A stretch of DNA of 64,000 bases, from assembly GCF_010731715.1 (NCBI RefSeq), contig NZ_AP022587.1, forward strand, positions 1 through 64,000, read 5' to 3'. Source of the DNA: Mycobacterium stomatepiae (lineage in GTDB: Bacteria > Actinomycetota > Actinomycetes > Mycobacteriales > Mycobacteriaceae). Made by a program: the position numbers and the translations under genes. Below the pieces are notes generated by a model. That model saw only the letters and a program-made list of their open reading frames with translations, made no database searches and was not told where the DNA came from. Shown in pieces: positions 53,344-62,432 of this stretch (its first letter is position 1; each line of letters starts with the position of its first letter).

Positions 53344-54641
53344 CTCCTCCTGGCGTTCGGTGTGAGCGTGACGGGCAGCTTGCTCAGTCCGGTCATGCTC
53401 GGGTTGCTCATGTATTGGTGTGCTTTTTGGAGGTCGACCTGGTAGTCGGGGATGCGGTCGAGAAGCGCCTTGACCATCACCTCGGACATCAATCTCGCGA
53501 GGTGCGAGCCGATGCATCGGTGGGGACCTAGCCCAAAAGCCAAGTGGCGGTTGGGCGTTCGATCGAGGACGACTTCGTCGGGGTGTTCGAATTCCTTTTC
53601 ATCATGGTTGGCCGACAGCCAGCTGATGATGAGCCGGTCATTTTTCTTGAGATGCTGACCATCGAGCTCGACGTCCTTGGTGACCGTGCGGCTCAGGGAT
53701 CGGTTGACCGTGAAATATCTGAGGAACTCGTCGGTGGCGGTGCGGTAGAGGTCCGGGTTTTCGATGAGTTGTCTTCTCAGTTCGGGGTGGGTGCCCAAAT
53801 GTCTTAGGGTGAGCGCGGTTTGGGAAGTGGTCGTGTCGACGCCGCCGGCGATCAGGTTCCAGAGGATATTGAGCAGCTGTGTGTCGTCGAGTTTTTCGCC
53901 TTCGAACTCGAATTGGATCAGGAAGCTGGTCAGGTCTTCTCGATTGTCGGCCCTGCGGTTTGCTGCGTGCTGGAGGACTTCCTCCATTATGGCCGGGACT
54001 TTGCCGATGGCTTCGGCGTATTCGGGGCTGTCCTGCGGGACGGCCATGACATTGTGGAACGTGCTGGCGTAGAGGTGCCAGTTGTCGAGGGGCAGGCCCA
54101 TTAGCTTCATCGTAAGGATGGCCGGGACCGGGCTGGCGTAGTCGAGGACGAGGTCCATGTGTCCGTTGGGGGCGTGCTGGTCGAGGGACTCGTGGGCCTT
54201 TTCCTCCATGAACGGCTTGAGCTTCTCGACGGCGCCGGGGGAGAAGTACGGGGCCAGGGCATGCCGTAGGGCGAGGTGGTAGTCGCCGTCGACTTCGCCG
54301 ATGCCCAGGGCCGGTTGACCTTCCGGGCGCGGGACGCCCATCTCGCCTTGGTAGTTCATGCCGTTGGCGGCGCCGGGCTCGTACTTGTGGGAGAACGTAG
54401 CGTCGTCTCGGGCGGTTTGGCTGACGGCGTCGTAGCTGCTGAGATACCAAAACCCGTCGTATCTGCTGTTCCACGCGACGGGGCATTTCTGCCTCAAGTC
54501 GGCGTTGATGGTGTCGTGGTTTTCGTTGAACTCGTCGGAGTGATGGTCGAAGTCGACGATCGCATCGTGCGCGACGTCTTTGCGGCTGGTCGTTGATTGC
54601 TTTCTGGCTATCTTTGCATTATTAAGCTTTTGGAGCCGCAA
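53340..54641 (-). CDS. Cytochrome P450 (second)
   Basis: 433 residues, as read from TTG 54641. I-helix LIAGGVDTTTSQTALTLRHL, ExxR in DEFLRYFTVNRSLSRTV, haem loop HLAFGLGPHRCIGSHLARLM with Cys near residue 377. Start doubtful: no ATG or GTG lies before AHDAIVDFDHHSDEFNENHD, and the TTG is only 14 bases from the start of the divergent VOC gene. Codon choice and GC look slightly lower than neighbours. It probably acts with the adjacent VOC protein. It overlaps the cyclase gene by four bases, convergently. Confidence 0.92.
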   Translation of the reverse strand: MRLQKLNNAKIARKQSTTSRKDVAHDAIVDFDHHSDEFNENHDTINADLRQKCPVAWNSRYDGFWYLSSYDAVSQTARDDATFSHKYEPGAANGMNYQGEMGVPRPEGQPALGIGEVDGDYHLALRHALAPYFSPGAVEKLKPFMEEKAHESLDQHAPNGHMDLVLDYASPVPAILTMKLMGLPLDNWHLYASTFHNVMAVPQDSPEYAEAIGKVPAIMEEVLQHAANRRADNREDLTSFLIQFEFEGEKLDDTQLLNILWNLIAGGVDTTTSQTALTLRHLGTHPELRRQLIENPDLYRTATDEFLRYFTVNRSLSRTVTKDVELDGQHLKKNDRLIISWLSANHDEKEFEHPDEVVLDRTPNRHLAFGLGPHRCIGSHLARLMSEVMVKALLDRIPDYQVDLQKAHQYMSNPSMTGLSKLPVTLTPNARRS

Positions 54642-54655
54642 CTGAAGTAGGAGCC

Positions 54656-55108
54656 ATGACTGATCATCGAACGGTTTTCAATCATGTGGGCTTGTGCGTC
54701 AGGGATACCGAGCGGTCCCGGCGGTTCTACAAGAAAGTACTCGGTTTCCAGTACTGGTGGGAGCTCGAACCACCGGACAACACGACGGCCCAGGTGGTGC
54801 AGCTTCCCGAGCCGCTCGGGGTGAAGGCAACATATTTGGTGAAGGACGGCTTTGTGCTCGAACTCCTCGACTACTCGAAGCGCGAAGTGCATGCTGGGGC
54901 GACACGGGTCATGGATGAGGTTGGGCTTACGCATATTTCGCTGTCGGTGTCTTATCTTCCTCGTGTCCTCGAGAAGGTTCCGGAGTTCGGGGGGTCGGTG
55001 GTCGATGCGGCGGTGTCGGAAGCGATGGGCATCATCCGCGACCCAGACGGCCAACTCATCGAGCTGGTGACCGATGGATGGCTAGCGGCGCTGCCGCCGC
55101 GGCCGTAG
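54656..55108 (+). CDS. Glyoxalase/VOC-family protein
   Basis: 150 residues from ATG 54656 with TAGGAG six bases upstream. Both VOC halves are complete: FNHVGLCVRDTERSRRFYKK, VLGFQYWWELEPPDNTTAQV, VLELLDYSKREV in the first, GLTHISLSVSYLPRVLEKVP and GIIRDPDGQLIELVTDG in the second. Metal positions His, Glu, His, Glu appear intact, so an isomerase, lyase or dioxygenase role is possible. Divergent from the P450 with almost no space. A perfect hairpin follows at 55112. Confidence 0.88.
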   Translation: MTDHRTVFNHVGLCVRDTERSRRFYKKVLGFQYWWELEPPDNTTAQVVQLPEPLGVKATYLVKDGFVLELLDYSKREVHAGATRVMDEVGLTHISLSVSYLPRVLEKVPEFGGSVVDAAVSEAMGIIRDPDGQLIELVTDGWLAALPPRP

Positions 55109-55111
55109 CCG

Positions 55112-55134
55112 GTAATGCGTTGTGATCGCATTAC
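55112..55134. terminator. Perfect inverted repeat after VOC gene
   Basis: GTAATGCG, seven bases, CGCATTAC, three bases after the VOC stop codon. It could be a terminator hairpin or an operator. The rest of 55135-55253 shows nothing. Confidence 0.45.
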
Positions 55135-55253
55135 ACCAGTCTTCCCGCGGGCCTCGTTGAATCGATCTTCGACGCAGTCCTGCACGGGCGGGGTCACTTC
55201 GTCAGTTCCGTGATGTTTCCGTGCCCAGCATTCGGGACTTGAGCGACCTGCTG

Positions 55254-55628
55254 TCATCGCGCCTCATATTCTTCGCCATCGCCAGGGCCTGATACAACTA
55301 CTGACTGCTCAGACGCGACGTTGCACGGACACCATTGGCCAACTCCGCCGTGGCTAGAGCAGGTACCACTCCGGTGCTCGCTATGGGAGCACGAACCATC
55401 TTTGCAAACAGCTGTCGCGACTGAACACGAGCTGTCTGGACTCGGAACGCAGTTGCCACTAGTGCCTTGATACGTGCCAGTCGGACATTCAAGGTATCGA
55501 GCTTGTGAATTCGCGATTGCATCCAGCGTTTGATCGTTCGTCGGCGATAGCGGTTCCGCCGTGATTGACGGGGTCATGTATATCGCAACTGCTGCAGCGA
55601 TTGAAGCGAGAATGCCGGGGCAACTCAT
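55254..55628 (-). CDS. Small secreted DUF3761-like protein
   Basis: 124 residues. The signal peptide (MSCPGILASIAAAVAIYMTP, cleavage near SITA-EP) is followed by a domain with CPTGTYQGTSGNCVPSP and the DUF3761 pattern CKDGSCSHSEHRSGTCSSHG and GVGQWCPCN. Eight mature cysteines suggest four disulfides. DUF3761 proteins occur in actinobacteria, proteobacteria and phages, with unknown function. It lies at the edge of the accessory region, and its upstream gap (55629-55785) is AT-rich with no gene. Confidence 0.72.
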   Translation of the reverse strand: MSCPGILASIAAAVAIYMTPSITAEPLSPTNDQTLDAIANSQARYLECPTGTYQGTSGNCVPSPDSSCSVATAVCKDGSCSHSEHRSGTCSSHGGVGQWCPCNVASEQSVVVSGPGDGEEYEAR

Positions 55629-55785
55629 TGCTGTCTCCCTGTTACGCGTCTATGCACGGTGTGCGCGCGCAACACTAGGCTAGATTCGATGCCTCCGGAC
55701 GAGATCCACAAAACTTGATATTTGTTAGCCCACGCGGGCGTCGGCCGTTGACCGCCGTTAACGCCGCGACGAATACCCATCGGGG

Positions 55786-56589
55786 TTATTCGATCCTGTC
55801 ATGCTTCGCCAGATTGTGCCGCGCGCATAGCAATTGGATGTTGCTCTCGACGAGGGATGACCCTCCGAGTGAGTAGGGGATAACGTGATCGAAGTGCAAG
55901 TTGTCATTGCTTCCACATCTGACGCACTTGCCCTTATCGCGCTGCCACACTGTCAGTTTCACGGTGGTTGGAATGACTCGGTTCTGCTCGAGCACCGGCT
56001 CTCGTGAATCGGTAATTGGAGTCGCGGTTGGATCTATCTCGAGGCGGAATTTGAAGACCATTCGTTGGTTCGATTGCTCCCGCCAGGCGTCGATAAGGCG
56101 GAACGTTCCGTTGAAGGTCCAGATGCCAGTGCGGATCTTCTCGTACACCCGAACGTGCTCAGCGGACGCCCCTGCTTCCCGGTGGCGACTGGCGGCTTGC
56201 AGGAACAAACCGTTCTGCGTCAGCGCACCACGCGGCGTTCTTTCAGGCTGGTCCAGAGTCTTGGGGTCCGGACCGCCTTTGATCTGCGGAGCGTCGTGGC
56301 CTTCGTAGATAAGAACTCGGCCATCTTTCTCGACGCGATCGTCGTAAGGTGCGCCCGGTCGGCGGCTCATTAAAGCCACGCTAGGTCTTTCGCTGCGGTA
56401 ATTCATACCGCGCTGCAAACTGATCCCTTCCTCGCGGCACATGTCCAAGTAGGAAACGACGTCACCAGGAACTACCACAGCCCGATCGTAGGCGGTTCTA
56501 CAGCTCTTCGACCCAATACGGCGTGGGACTGCAGTATCGCCATTTGCAGCCAGTGGATCAGTTGTATGCGGTACTACCCGCGACAGCAT
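55786..56589 (-). CDS. SRA-like plus HNH endonuclease, modification-dependent restriction type
   Basis: About 267 residues from ATG 56589; GTG 56478 is an alternative start, since neither has a clear ribosome binding site. Residues about 50-200 look like an SRA/YDG base-flipping domain: SVALMSRRPGAPYDDRVEKD, GRVLIYEGHDAPQ, LTQNGLFLQAASRH and VRVYEKIRTGIWTFNGTFRL. The C-terminal HNH module is KCVRCGSNDNLHFDHVIPYS plus NIQLLCARHNLAKHDRIE, with both zinc Cys pairs and the catalytic His. SRA-HNH proteins such as TagI and VcaM4I, and ScoMcrA, cut DNA carrying modified bases. No cognate methylase is nearby. Its 5' end overlaps the kinase gene. Confidence 0.75.
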   Translation of the reverse strand: MLSRVVPHTTDPLAANGDTAVPRRIGSKSCRTAYDRAVVVPGDVVSYLDMCREEGISLQRGMNYRSERPSVALMSRRPGAPYDDRVEKDGRVLIYEGHDAPQIKGGPDPKTLDQPERTPRGALTQNGLFLQAASRHREAGASAEHVRVYEKIRTGIWTFNGTFRLIDAWREQSNQRMVFKFRLEIDPTATPITDSREPVLEQNRVIPTTVKLTVWQRDKGKCVRCGSNDNLHFDHVIPYSLGGSSLVESNIQLLCARHNLAKHDRIE

Positions 56590-58117
56590 GCGTTGTGCTG
56601 ATGATTTTAGCGGCGCAGTGGTCCCGATCAAATCCCTGGCTTCTGCACCATGTCAGCGCACCAGCGGAGTCCTGAAATGTAATGCCCGCCACGGTGACCC
56701 AGAAGTCAGGTCCAGAAAACGTCGACCAGTCGCCCGACCAGAGCAATTTCACACCTGGGTAGTGCTGTCGGAGCTGCAAGTGTTCCTGAAGCGTCATAGC
56801 GTTGTCCCACACGACGCCGTTGTCGACGACCCCGGGACGCTTCGAGCTAAGTTGAGGGACCCAGCGGTCAGCAAGATTTGTGTATACGGATGAGTGATCG
56901 TCATTGGCGATTTGTCGCAGTTGCTGTGCGGGTTCTTTGGACGCAGACGTCGCCGTGGTGGTCGCTTGGGCCGTGCGCGATGTCGAAGGCGATGCCGTGT
57001 CGTACGCCGTTGGCACTGGGTTGGAGTAGGGGACAAGTGACGACGTTGCTGGCTCCGAACTGGAATTTCGATTGGCAAGGAGACCGATGGCCACTCCAAC
57101 TCCGCCCACTACAAGTGCTGCGGCGATTCCGATAGCGGTAACGACGATTAGGTGTCTTGAGCGCCCGCTATCACCCGTGTTCGCAATGGTGGGACCTGTT
57201 GCACGAGGACCATATTGAGCGATAAACGGAGGGAAGCTGGGTGGCCCGGCGACGTGCCGTGGCGCGAGGAGCGTATCCGGCTGGGACAGGGCAGGTTCTA
57301 CTGAAAGTGCGCGCTTTGCTGCGCGTCCCAATGCTCCGGCACTCCCGTAGCGATCGTTGGGGTGTTTTGCCATGCCACGCCCGATGACCTCGTCGAAGGA
57401 CGCGGGAATGCGCGTATTTACTGCGCTGGGGCGCGGGGGTTGGGATGCCAGGTGAGCGCCAATGATTTGTTCTGCGCTGTGCACTGGAAACGGTTTGGCG
57501 CCTGTCAGCGCCTCGTAGAGCACGCAGGCCAGCGAGTAGACGTCGACGGCAGGGGTGGCTTCCGTATCGCCGAATCGTTCGGGAGCCATGTAGTCAAAGC
57601 TGCCAACTTGATAGCCCGCCATCGTCAGACGAGTCTCGCCCGTGGTCTCTGCGATACCAAAGTCCACCAAGTATGCGAAGTCATCCGGTGTCACGATAAT
57701 GTTCTGCGGCTTCACGTCGCGATGGATAAGCCCTTGGGCATGAGCCGCATCCAAGGCCGCCCCGATCTGCCCAATGATGGCTACTGCACGGTCCGGGTCG
57801 ATCGCCCTTCTTTTGAGCAAGTCAAATAGTGTTTCACCTTGGACGAGTCGCACGTCGATGTAGAGAACGTTGTCGATTTCGCCCCAATCATGGATGGGGA
57901 TCACGTGTGGCTCTTGAAGAACTGCGGCGGCACGCGACTCACGCAAGAACCGGGCGCGAAATGCCCCATCTTCTGCGTATTGTTCCTTGAGTAGCTTCAG
58001 TGCGACGGTCCTACCCTTTTCGGCGTCGTAAGCCTCGTAGACCTCGCCCATCCCGCCTTTTCCGAGCAGGCGCCTAATTTCGTACTTACCGAACGTCTCG
58101 CCGACGAGCGACTTCAC
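56558..58117 (-). CDS. Transmembrane Ser/Thr protein kinase (PknA/PknB-type)
   Basis: 519 residues from GTG 58117, with GAAGGGAAG about six bases upstream. The Hanks-type kinase domain fills residues 12-275: LLGKGGMGEVYEAYD, VALKLL (Lys41), LIHRDVKPQN, LVDFGIAE and GSFDYMAPERFGD. A membrane helix (about 323-350, VTAIGIAAALVVGGVGVAIG) is followed by a Ser/Thr linker and an extracellular domain of about 115 residues (DRWVPQLSSKRPGVVDNGVV, GALTWCRSQGFDRDHCAAKI) with one Cys pair. It may phosphorylate neighbours such as the EcsC protein, but this is inference. Divergent from the EcsC gene. Confidence 0.92.
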   Translation of the reverse strand: MKSLVGETFGKYEIRRLLGKGGMGEVYEAYDAEKGRTVALKLLKEQYAEDGAFRARFLRESRAAAVLQEPHVIPIHDWGEIDNVLYIDVRLVQGETLFDLLKRRAIDPDRAVAIIGQIGAALDAAHAQGLIHRDVKPQNIIVTPDDFAYLVDFGIAETTGETRLTMAGYQVGSFDYMAPERFGDTEATPAVDVYSLACVLYEALTGAKPFPVHSAEQIIGAHLASQPPRPSAVNTRIPASFDEVIGRGMAKHPNDRYGSAGALGRAAKRALSVEPALSQPDTLLAPRHVAGPPSFPPFIAQYGPRATGPTIANTGDSGRSRHLIVVTAIGIAAALVVGGVGVAIGLLANRNSSSEPATSSLVPYSNPVPTAYDTASPSTSRTAQATTTATSASKEPAQQLRQIANDDHSSVYTNLADRWVPQLSSKRPGVVDNGVVWDNAMTLQEHLQLRQHYPGVKLLWSGDWSTFSGPDFWVTVAGITFQDSAGALTWCRSQGFDRDHCAAKIISTTHAVAGSTAYN

Positions 58118-58296
58118 CGCATCTTCCCTTCTTCGTCGAAGCCAGTATCCGCCGCGAGGGTTGGGTACGCAGACGTTTGCCCAAGAAGCCTTGTACCTGC
58201 TCAATGCGCACATGCCACAGGCTGTGACTCTGCGCATGCCTTTGGGGCTGAGCGAGGGGAAGATGTCCCTGGGCACATTTACGTCGGGAGCATCGG

Positions 58297-59318
58297 GTGG
58301 CGTTATCTGAGTACGAGCAAGAACAGCTCAAGAGGGTCAACGCGCACAAAAAGCGAACCCTTAAGCGGTCGTCGCGTCGATTAATTCCCTTCACGGTAAG
58401 TGGATTGAGCTCGGGGCTGGCGGGCCAGGTGCTGAAGCTGCCCGGCCTTCGCGAGGCGAAAGACCAAGGCACTGCACTGTTCGACGGAGCGGCGGCGGGC
58501 GCGGGCAAAGTCATGAGCAGGACGAGTCAACGTCTGACGCTCAAGTAATCGGTGCCTATGCGAAAAATGGTCACGCCGTAGATCACATCGAAGACATCAG
58601 GAAGCTCGACCTGAAAACCGTGGACGAGGTGGCGTCATTCACGCTCTTGCATCACGCCTACTCGCTATCCGCAGCGGCAGAAGGTGCGGCAGCCGGCCTT
58701 GCCATCAACAGCGGCGAGGTAGTGGCAACTGCCGGTTCGGTCGCAACTGGCGGAGTCTCAGCCGCACCGGGACTCGGTACCGTCGTTGCTGCGATGGGTG
58801 TCGATGCCGCCGCGCTTTTGACCGCTTGCACCGGCGTCGTGGCGCGGGATGCCCTCTATTACGGCTACGACCCGCGTGATCCCGCCGAGGAGATCTTCAT
58901 GATGCAAGTCATCGGGCTAGCCCTGGCAACGACGGCATCGGCAAAAGCCGCTGCCTACCAACAGCTCACAGCATTGACAGAAAGACTCAATGAAAATGAG
59001 GCTTGGTATCAGCTCGACCAGCAGGAGTTCGACAAAGTTGCTCAACGCTTCGCCGTTGAGTTCAGCCAGAAGTTGATGAACAAGAGGATCTTGCAGCTGC
59101 TGCCCGTCGTCGGAGTCGGTATCGGCGCGGCCTTGAACTGGAAGACGGTCAACGCGATTGCCGATGCTGCGTATTGGGCGTACCGCGAGCGCTTCTTGTG
59201 CGAAAAGGGCGGCGAAACCGAGCCCATCGCAATTAATGTCGATTCCGCCGACGATGATCTAGCGGCGATTGATGTTGTCGACATCCTGAAGTCGGAAGGC
59301 GTCCACCCCGGCGAGTGA
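58297..59318 (+). pseudogene. EcsC-family protein, one frameshift
   Basis: From GTG 58297 (GGGAG six bases upstream) the first 83 codons read MALSEYEQEQLKRVNAHKKR to SRTSQRLTLK and stop. One base back, the frame continues VIGAYAKNGHAVDHIEDIRK, SAAPGLGTVVAAMGVDAAAL, YYGYDPRDPAEEIFMMQVIG and LQLLPVVGVGIGAALNWKTV with WAYRERFLCEK. The second part is clear EcsC (Gly/Ala-rich amphipathic segment, YGYD, LPVVGxxxG). The break is near 58540 and fits loss of one base. EcsC-like proteins are linked to membrane or secretion functions and appear in some defence-associated gene sets. Confidence 0.75.
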
Positions 59319-59331
59319 AAGGACGGGCGCG

Positions 59332-59788
59332 TTGGACCCCATAGCTGTGGCAGACGCAATTGCGGCCGAGGCGCATGCGGGCCAGGTCGACAAGGCGGGC
59401 ATGCCTTATGTCGGACACGTCCGCAGGGTGGCGTCCTACGTCGATCCCGCCAACACCGACGCCGTCGTCGCGGCATTGCTTCACGACGTCATCGAGGACA
59501 CCGCCATCGACGCGGCCGAACTAGCCGAGCGCGGTATCCCCGCCCAAGCGATCGATGCGATCGAGCTGCTCACCCGCCGCGACGACCAGCCGTCCGCCAC
59601 CTACTACCAGCGCATTAGCGAGCACCCAACCGCTCGCGGACCTGGCCGACAACACCGATCCCGATCGCCTGGCCACGCTGCCCGAGTCCGACCGGGCCCG
59701 CCTCACCCAGAAGTATGCGGGCGCCTACGCGGCACTAGATGCCGACTTCGACGACGGTGTCCGCCGCAGAGCGCGTGCGGCACAATAG
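59332..59788 (+). pseudogene. HD-domain phosphohydrolase (SpoT/MESH1-like), one frameshift
   Basis: From TTG 59332 (AGGA upstream), the frame reads VADAIAAEAHAGQVDKAGMP, YVGHVRRVASYVDPANTDAV, VAALLHDVIEDTAID (HD motif) and AIDAIELLTRRDDQPSATYY. The frame then changes near 59630 and ends PLADLADNTDPDRLATLPES with ARLTQKYAGAYAALD. The parts make a standard small ppGpp-hydrolase-like HD protein of about 150 residues. It is 14 bases after the EcsC gene on the same strand, so the two probably formed an operon. Confidence 0.75.
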
Positions 59789-59791
59789 CTT

Positions 59792-59896
59792 TCAGCAATC
59801 GACGTAACGGCTGATGGTGTCCGCAAGTGTCGGCACGGCGCCGCCGGTTTGAGACTGCGCGGAGGCCAGATACAGCGGCGGGCTGACGATTTCGGA
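59792..59896 (-). pseudogene. C-terminal remnant of a LysR-family regulator
   Basis: About 34 codons, SPPLYLASAQSQTGGAVPTL followed by ADTISRYVDC and a stop, match the last residues of the intact LysR protein at 61450-62331 (TLYLASAASQTGGAVKALVD, TITRYVEN). The DNA is clearly related but diverged, so it is an old paralog, not a fresh duplication. The rest of that gene is gone, replaced by the REP13E12 element. Confidence 0.7.
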
Positions 59897-60047
59897 TTGG
59901 CGGTGGTTGCGACGAGCCACCGCCAACCACGGTCGATGGTCGGCAGAGTCTGTGGACAAACTCGTGACTGTGGATACGGACGCGAGGCGTGCCCGGCGTG
60001 GAGTTGAGCGGCCGAAATTTGTCGGCCCCGGTTGCGAAGATCTTGTT

Positions 60048-61206
60048 ATGTCTTCGACCACATCGGTTCCCGCGGCGGTGAGCCCTAAGGAGCGGCTTGA
60101 GGTGTTGTTCGATGAGTTGGCGGAGTTGGCTGGTCAGCGTAATGCGGTTGATGGGCGCATTGTGGAGATCGCCGCCGAGATCGATCGTGACGGGTTGTGT
60201 GGGATGACGGGGGCGCGGTCGGTGGCGGCGTTGCTGGGGTGGAAGCTGGGTTCTTCCTCGGGCAATGCCCATACGATCGCCACGGTGGCGCGCCGCTGGG
60301 AGGAGTTTCCCCGCTGCACGCAGGGGATGCGGGAGGGTCGGCTGTCACTGGATCGGTCGGGGTGATCGCGGCCCGAGCGAGCGACGGCTCTGATGAGCAT
60401 TACGCGGCGTTGGCCAGCGTTGCCACCGTCAGCCAGTTGCGCACCGCGGTCAAGCTGGAACCGCGCCCCGCACCCGAACCCGCTTGGCCGCAGCCGCAGG
60501 CCTCGATCACCCAGACCTCTGACGAGGAGTTCACGTGCTGGCGGATCAAACTTGCGCACCCGGACGCGGCGAAGTTCGACGCGGCACTGGCGTCTCATCG
60601 TGATGCGCTGATCGCCGAGTGGAAGCGGGACCACGACACTGGCGGCGCCCGCACGGGCAGCACACCACCGTGGTCGTGCACGTCGATGTGGCGCAGCGCA
60701 CGGCGGCGCTGCATCTGGGTCCGCTGCTCACCGACGCCGAACGCCAGTACCTCACCTGTGATGCCACCTGTGAGGTGTGGTTCGAACGGGATGGCGAGGT
60801 CATCGGCGCCGGGCGCACGACGCGGTTGATCAACCGGCGGCTCCGCCGCGCCCTCGAGCACCGCGACCAAACGTGTGCGGTTCCCGGCTGTGGGGCCACC
60901 CGCGGTCTGCACGCACACCACATCCGCCATTGGGAAGACGGCGGTCCCACCGAGTTGTCCAACCTGGTCTTGGTGTGCGCGTACCACCATCGGTTGCACC
61001 ACCGGGGCGTCATCACCATCAGCGGACCCGCAGACGATCTCACCGTTACCGACGAGGACGGCCGACCGCTGCGCCCAGGGTCGCTGGCACGGCCGCCCAC
61101 CCATGCCCCGCCCGATGTCCCACCCTGCCCCGGGCCCACCGGGGAACGCGCCCAATGGTGGTGGTACCAACCTTTCCAACCCCAACCGCCACCAACAACC
61201 AACTAG
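60048..61206 (+). pseudogene. REP13E12-family DUF222/HNH protein, two frameshifts
   Basis: From ATG 60048, MSSTTSVPAAVSPKERLEVL is the usual DUF222 opening (LAELAGQRNAVDGRIVEIAA, GMTGARSVAALLGWKLGSSS). The frame breaks near 60350, where CTGGATCGGTCG needs one A to give SLDQVGVIAARA. It breaks again near 60640 before HGQHTTVVVHVDVAQRTAAL. The HNH module is RDQTCAVPGCGATRGLHAHH followed by LVLVCAYHHRLHHRG. About 20-30 residues in the middle also seem missing. REP13E12 copies in M. tuberculosis serve as integration sites for the phiRv1 prophage. Confidence 0.88.
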
Positions 61207-61316
61207 GTAGCTCACCGCCGCCGGTCATGACCAGCACCGGATCAAAGCTTAAACGGGTTGGGGCGTCAAGAAATTCGCGATACTGCATCGTGAAATTCAA
61301 CGCTGGCAACCAGGCC

Positions 61317-61405
61317 CGCACTACCGGCCCGCCACCCCGACGACCTCGGCAACGCCCTCACCGCGATCCGCGCCGACATGCGCACCACCGGCGCGCCACC
61401 CCGAC
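61317..61405. repeat. Spaced direct repeat, 2 x 25 bp
   Basis: A 25-base unit at 61317-61341 recurs at 61381-61405 with two mismatches (core CGCCACCCCGAC). It lies in the 243-base gap between the REP13E12 gene and the LysR gene, which otherwise holds no gene and may be the decayed 3' flank of the element. Confidence 0.6.
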
Positions 61406-61449
61406 TTGGACGACGAGACCGGCACAGATCCCTTGCAGCGCAATGAAAG

Positions 61450-62331
61450 TCAGTTCTCGACATACCGCGTAATCGTGTCGACGAGAGCCTTTACGGCGCC
61501 GCCGGTTTGGGACGCCGCTGAGGCCAGATACAGCGTCCAGGTCAGCGACGGGCTCAACGGAATCGTGCGTAGGTCGGGGAACCGCTCGGCCGCACTGATC
61601 GGCAGCACGGTTGCGGCCAGCCGGTGTCGCACCAGCTCAGCGGCGATCGCGTAGTCGGCGACTTCGTAGGCGCTCGTCGGATGCACGCCCGCCTCGGCGA
61701 AACCCGCGTCGAGGCGCTGGCGGATTCCCCACCCGCGCGGGAAGTTAATGAAGTCCAGCCCGTCGAGATTCCCCAAAGAGACATGGCGACGACGCGCCAA
61801 CGCATGGCTGGATTCGCAAACGAAAACCATCGGCTCATGCGTCAATTCGCGGACCGCAACCAACCGCGACGGCGATGAGGACAGGGATACCAGCGCGAGG
61901 TCCATCTTGCCGTCGGCGATCGCGTCGAGATGGCCGGCCGACCCGGTGAGGCTTTGGCGCAGCTGAACCGACACCAACGGGTGCAGGCGACGGAACTCTT
62001 CGAGCACCGCCGCGAGATTCAGCCCACCCCAGGACATCAGCGTGCCCAGCGTGACGGTGCCGGTCAGCTGATCGCGGTAGTCCGCCACCGACGCCTGCGC
62101 GCGCTGCGCGGTGTGGATGACGTCGCGGGCATGCTGCAGGAAGACCTCGCCGGGAGGTGTGAGCACGATTTGGCGCTTGGACCGGTCGAACAGCTCGACA
62201 CCCAGTTCCTTTTCCAGCCTGGCCACCGATGCCGACAGCGCGGACTGCACGACATGGATCCGCTGGGCCGCCCGCGAGAAGTTGAGCTCCGCGGCCACCG
62301 CGACGAAGTACTCCAGCTGCCGCAACTCCAT
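61450..62331 (-). CDS. LysR-family transcriptional regulator
   Basis: 293 residues, MELRQLEYFVAVAAELNFSR. The winged helix (residues 1-60) is standard: AAQRIHVVQSALSASVARLE, KELGVELFDRSKRQIVLTPP. The substrate-binding domain follows (VTLGTLMSWGGLNLAAVLEE, FPRGWGIRQRLDAGFAEAGV). It is divergent from the quinone-oxidoreductase-like and intradiol-dioxygenase genes, the classic layout for a LysR activator of an aromatic catabolism operon. The inducer is unknown. Confidence 0.92.
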   Translation of the reverse strand: MELRQLEYFVAVAAELNFSRAAQRIHVVQSALSASVARLEKELGVELFDRSKRQIVLTPPGEVFLQHARDVIHTAQRAQASVADYRDQLTGTVTLGTLMSWGGLNLAAVLEEFRRLHPLVSVQLRQSLTGSAGHLDAIADGKMDLALVSLSSSPSRLVAVRELTHEPMVFVCESSHALARRRHVSLGNLDGLDFINFPRGWGIRQRLDAGFAEAGVHPTSAYEVADYAIAAELVRHRLAATVLPISAAERFPDLRTIPLSPSLTWTLYLASAASQTGGAVKALVDTITRYVEN

Positions 62332-62432
62332 CCAGACAATCTATCGCGAGCAGCGATCGTTTTGATCGATCTTCAGCGTTGGAATAGATCAGTCGCGAGG
62401 TGTTGTCTTGAACCAGTTGATGGGAGGACACG

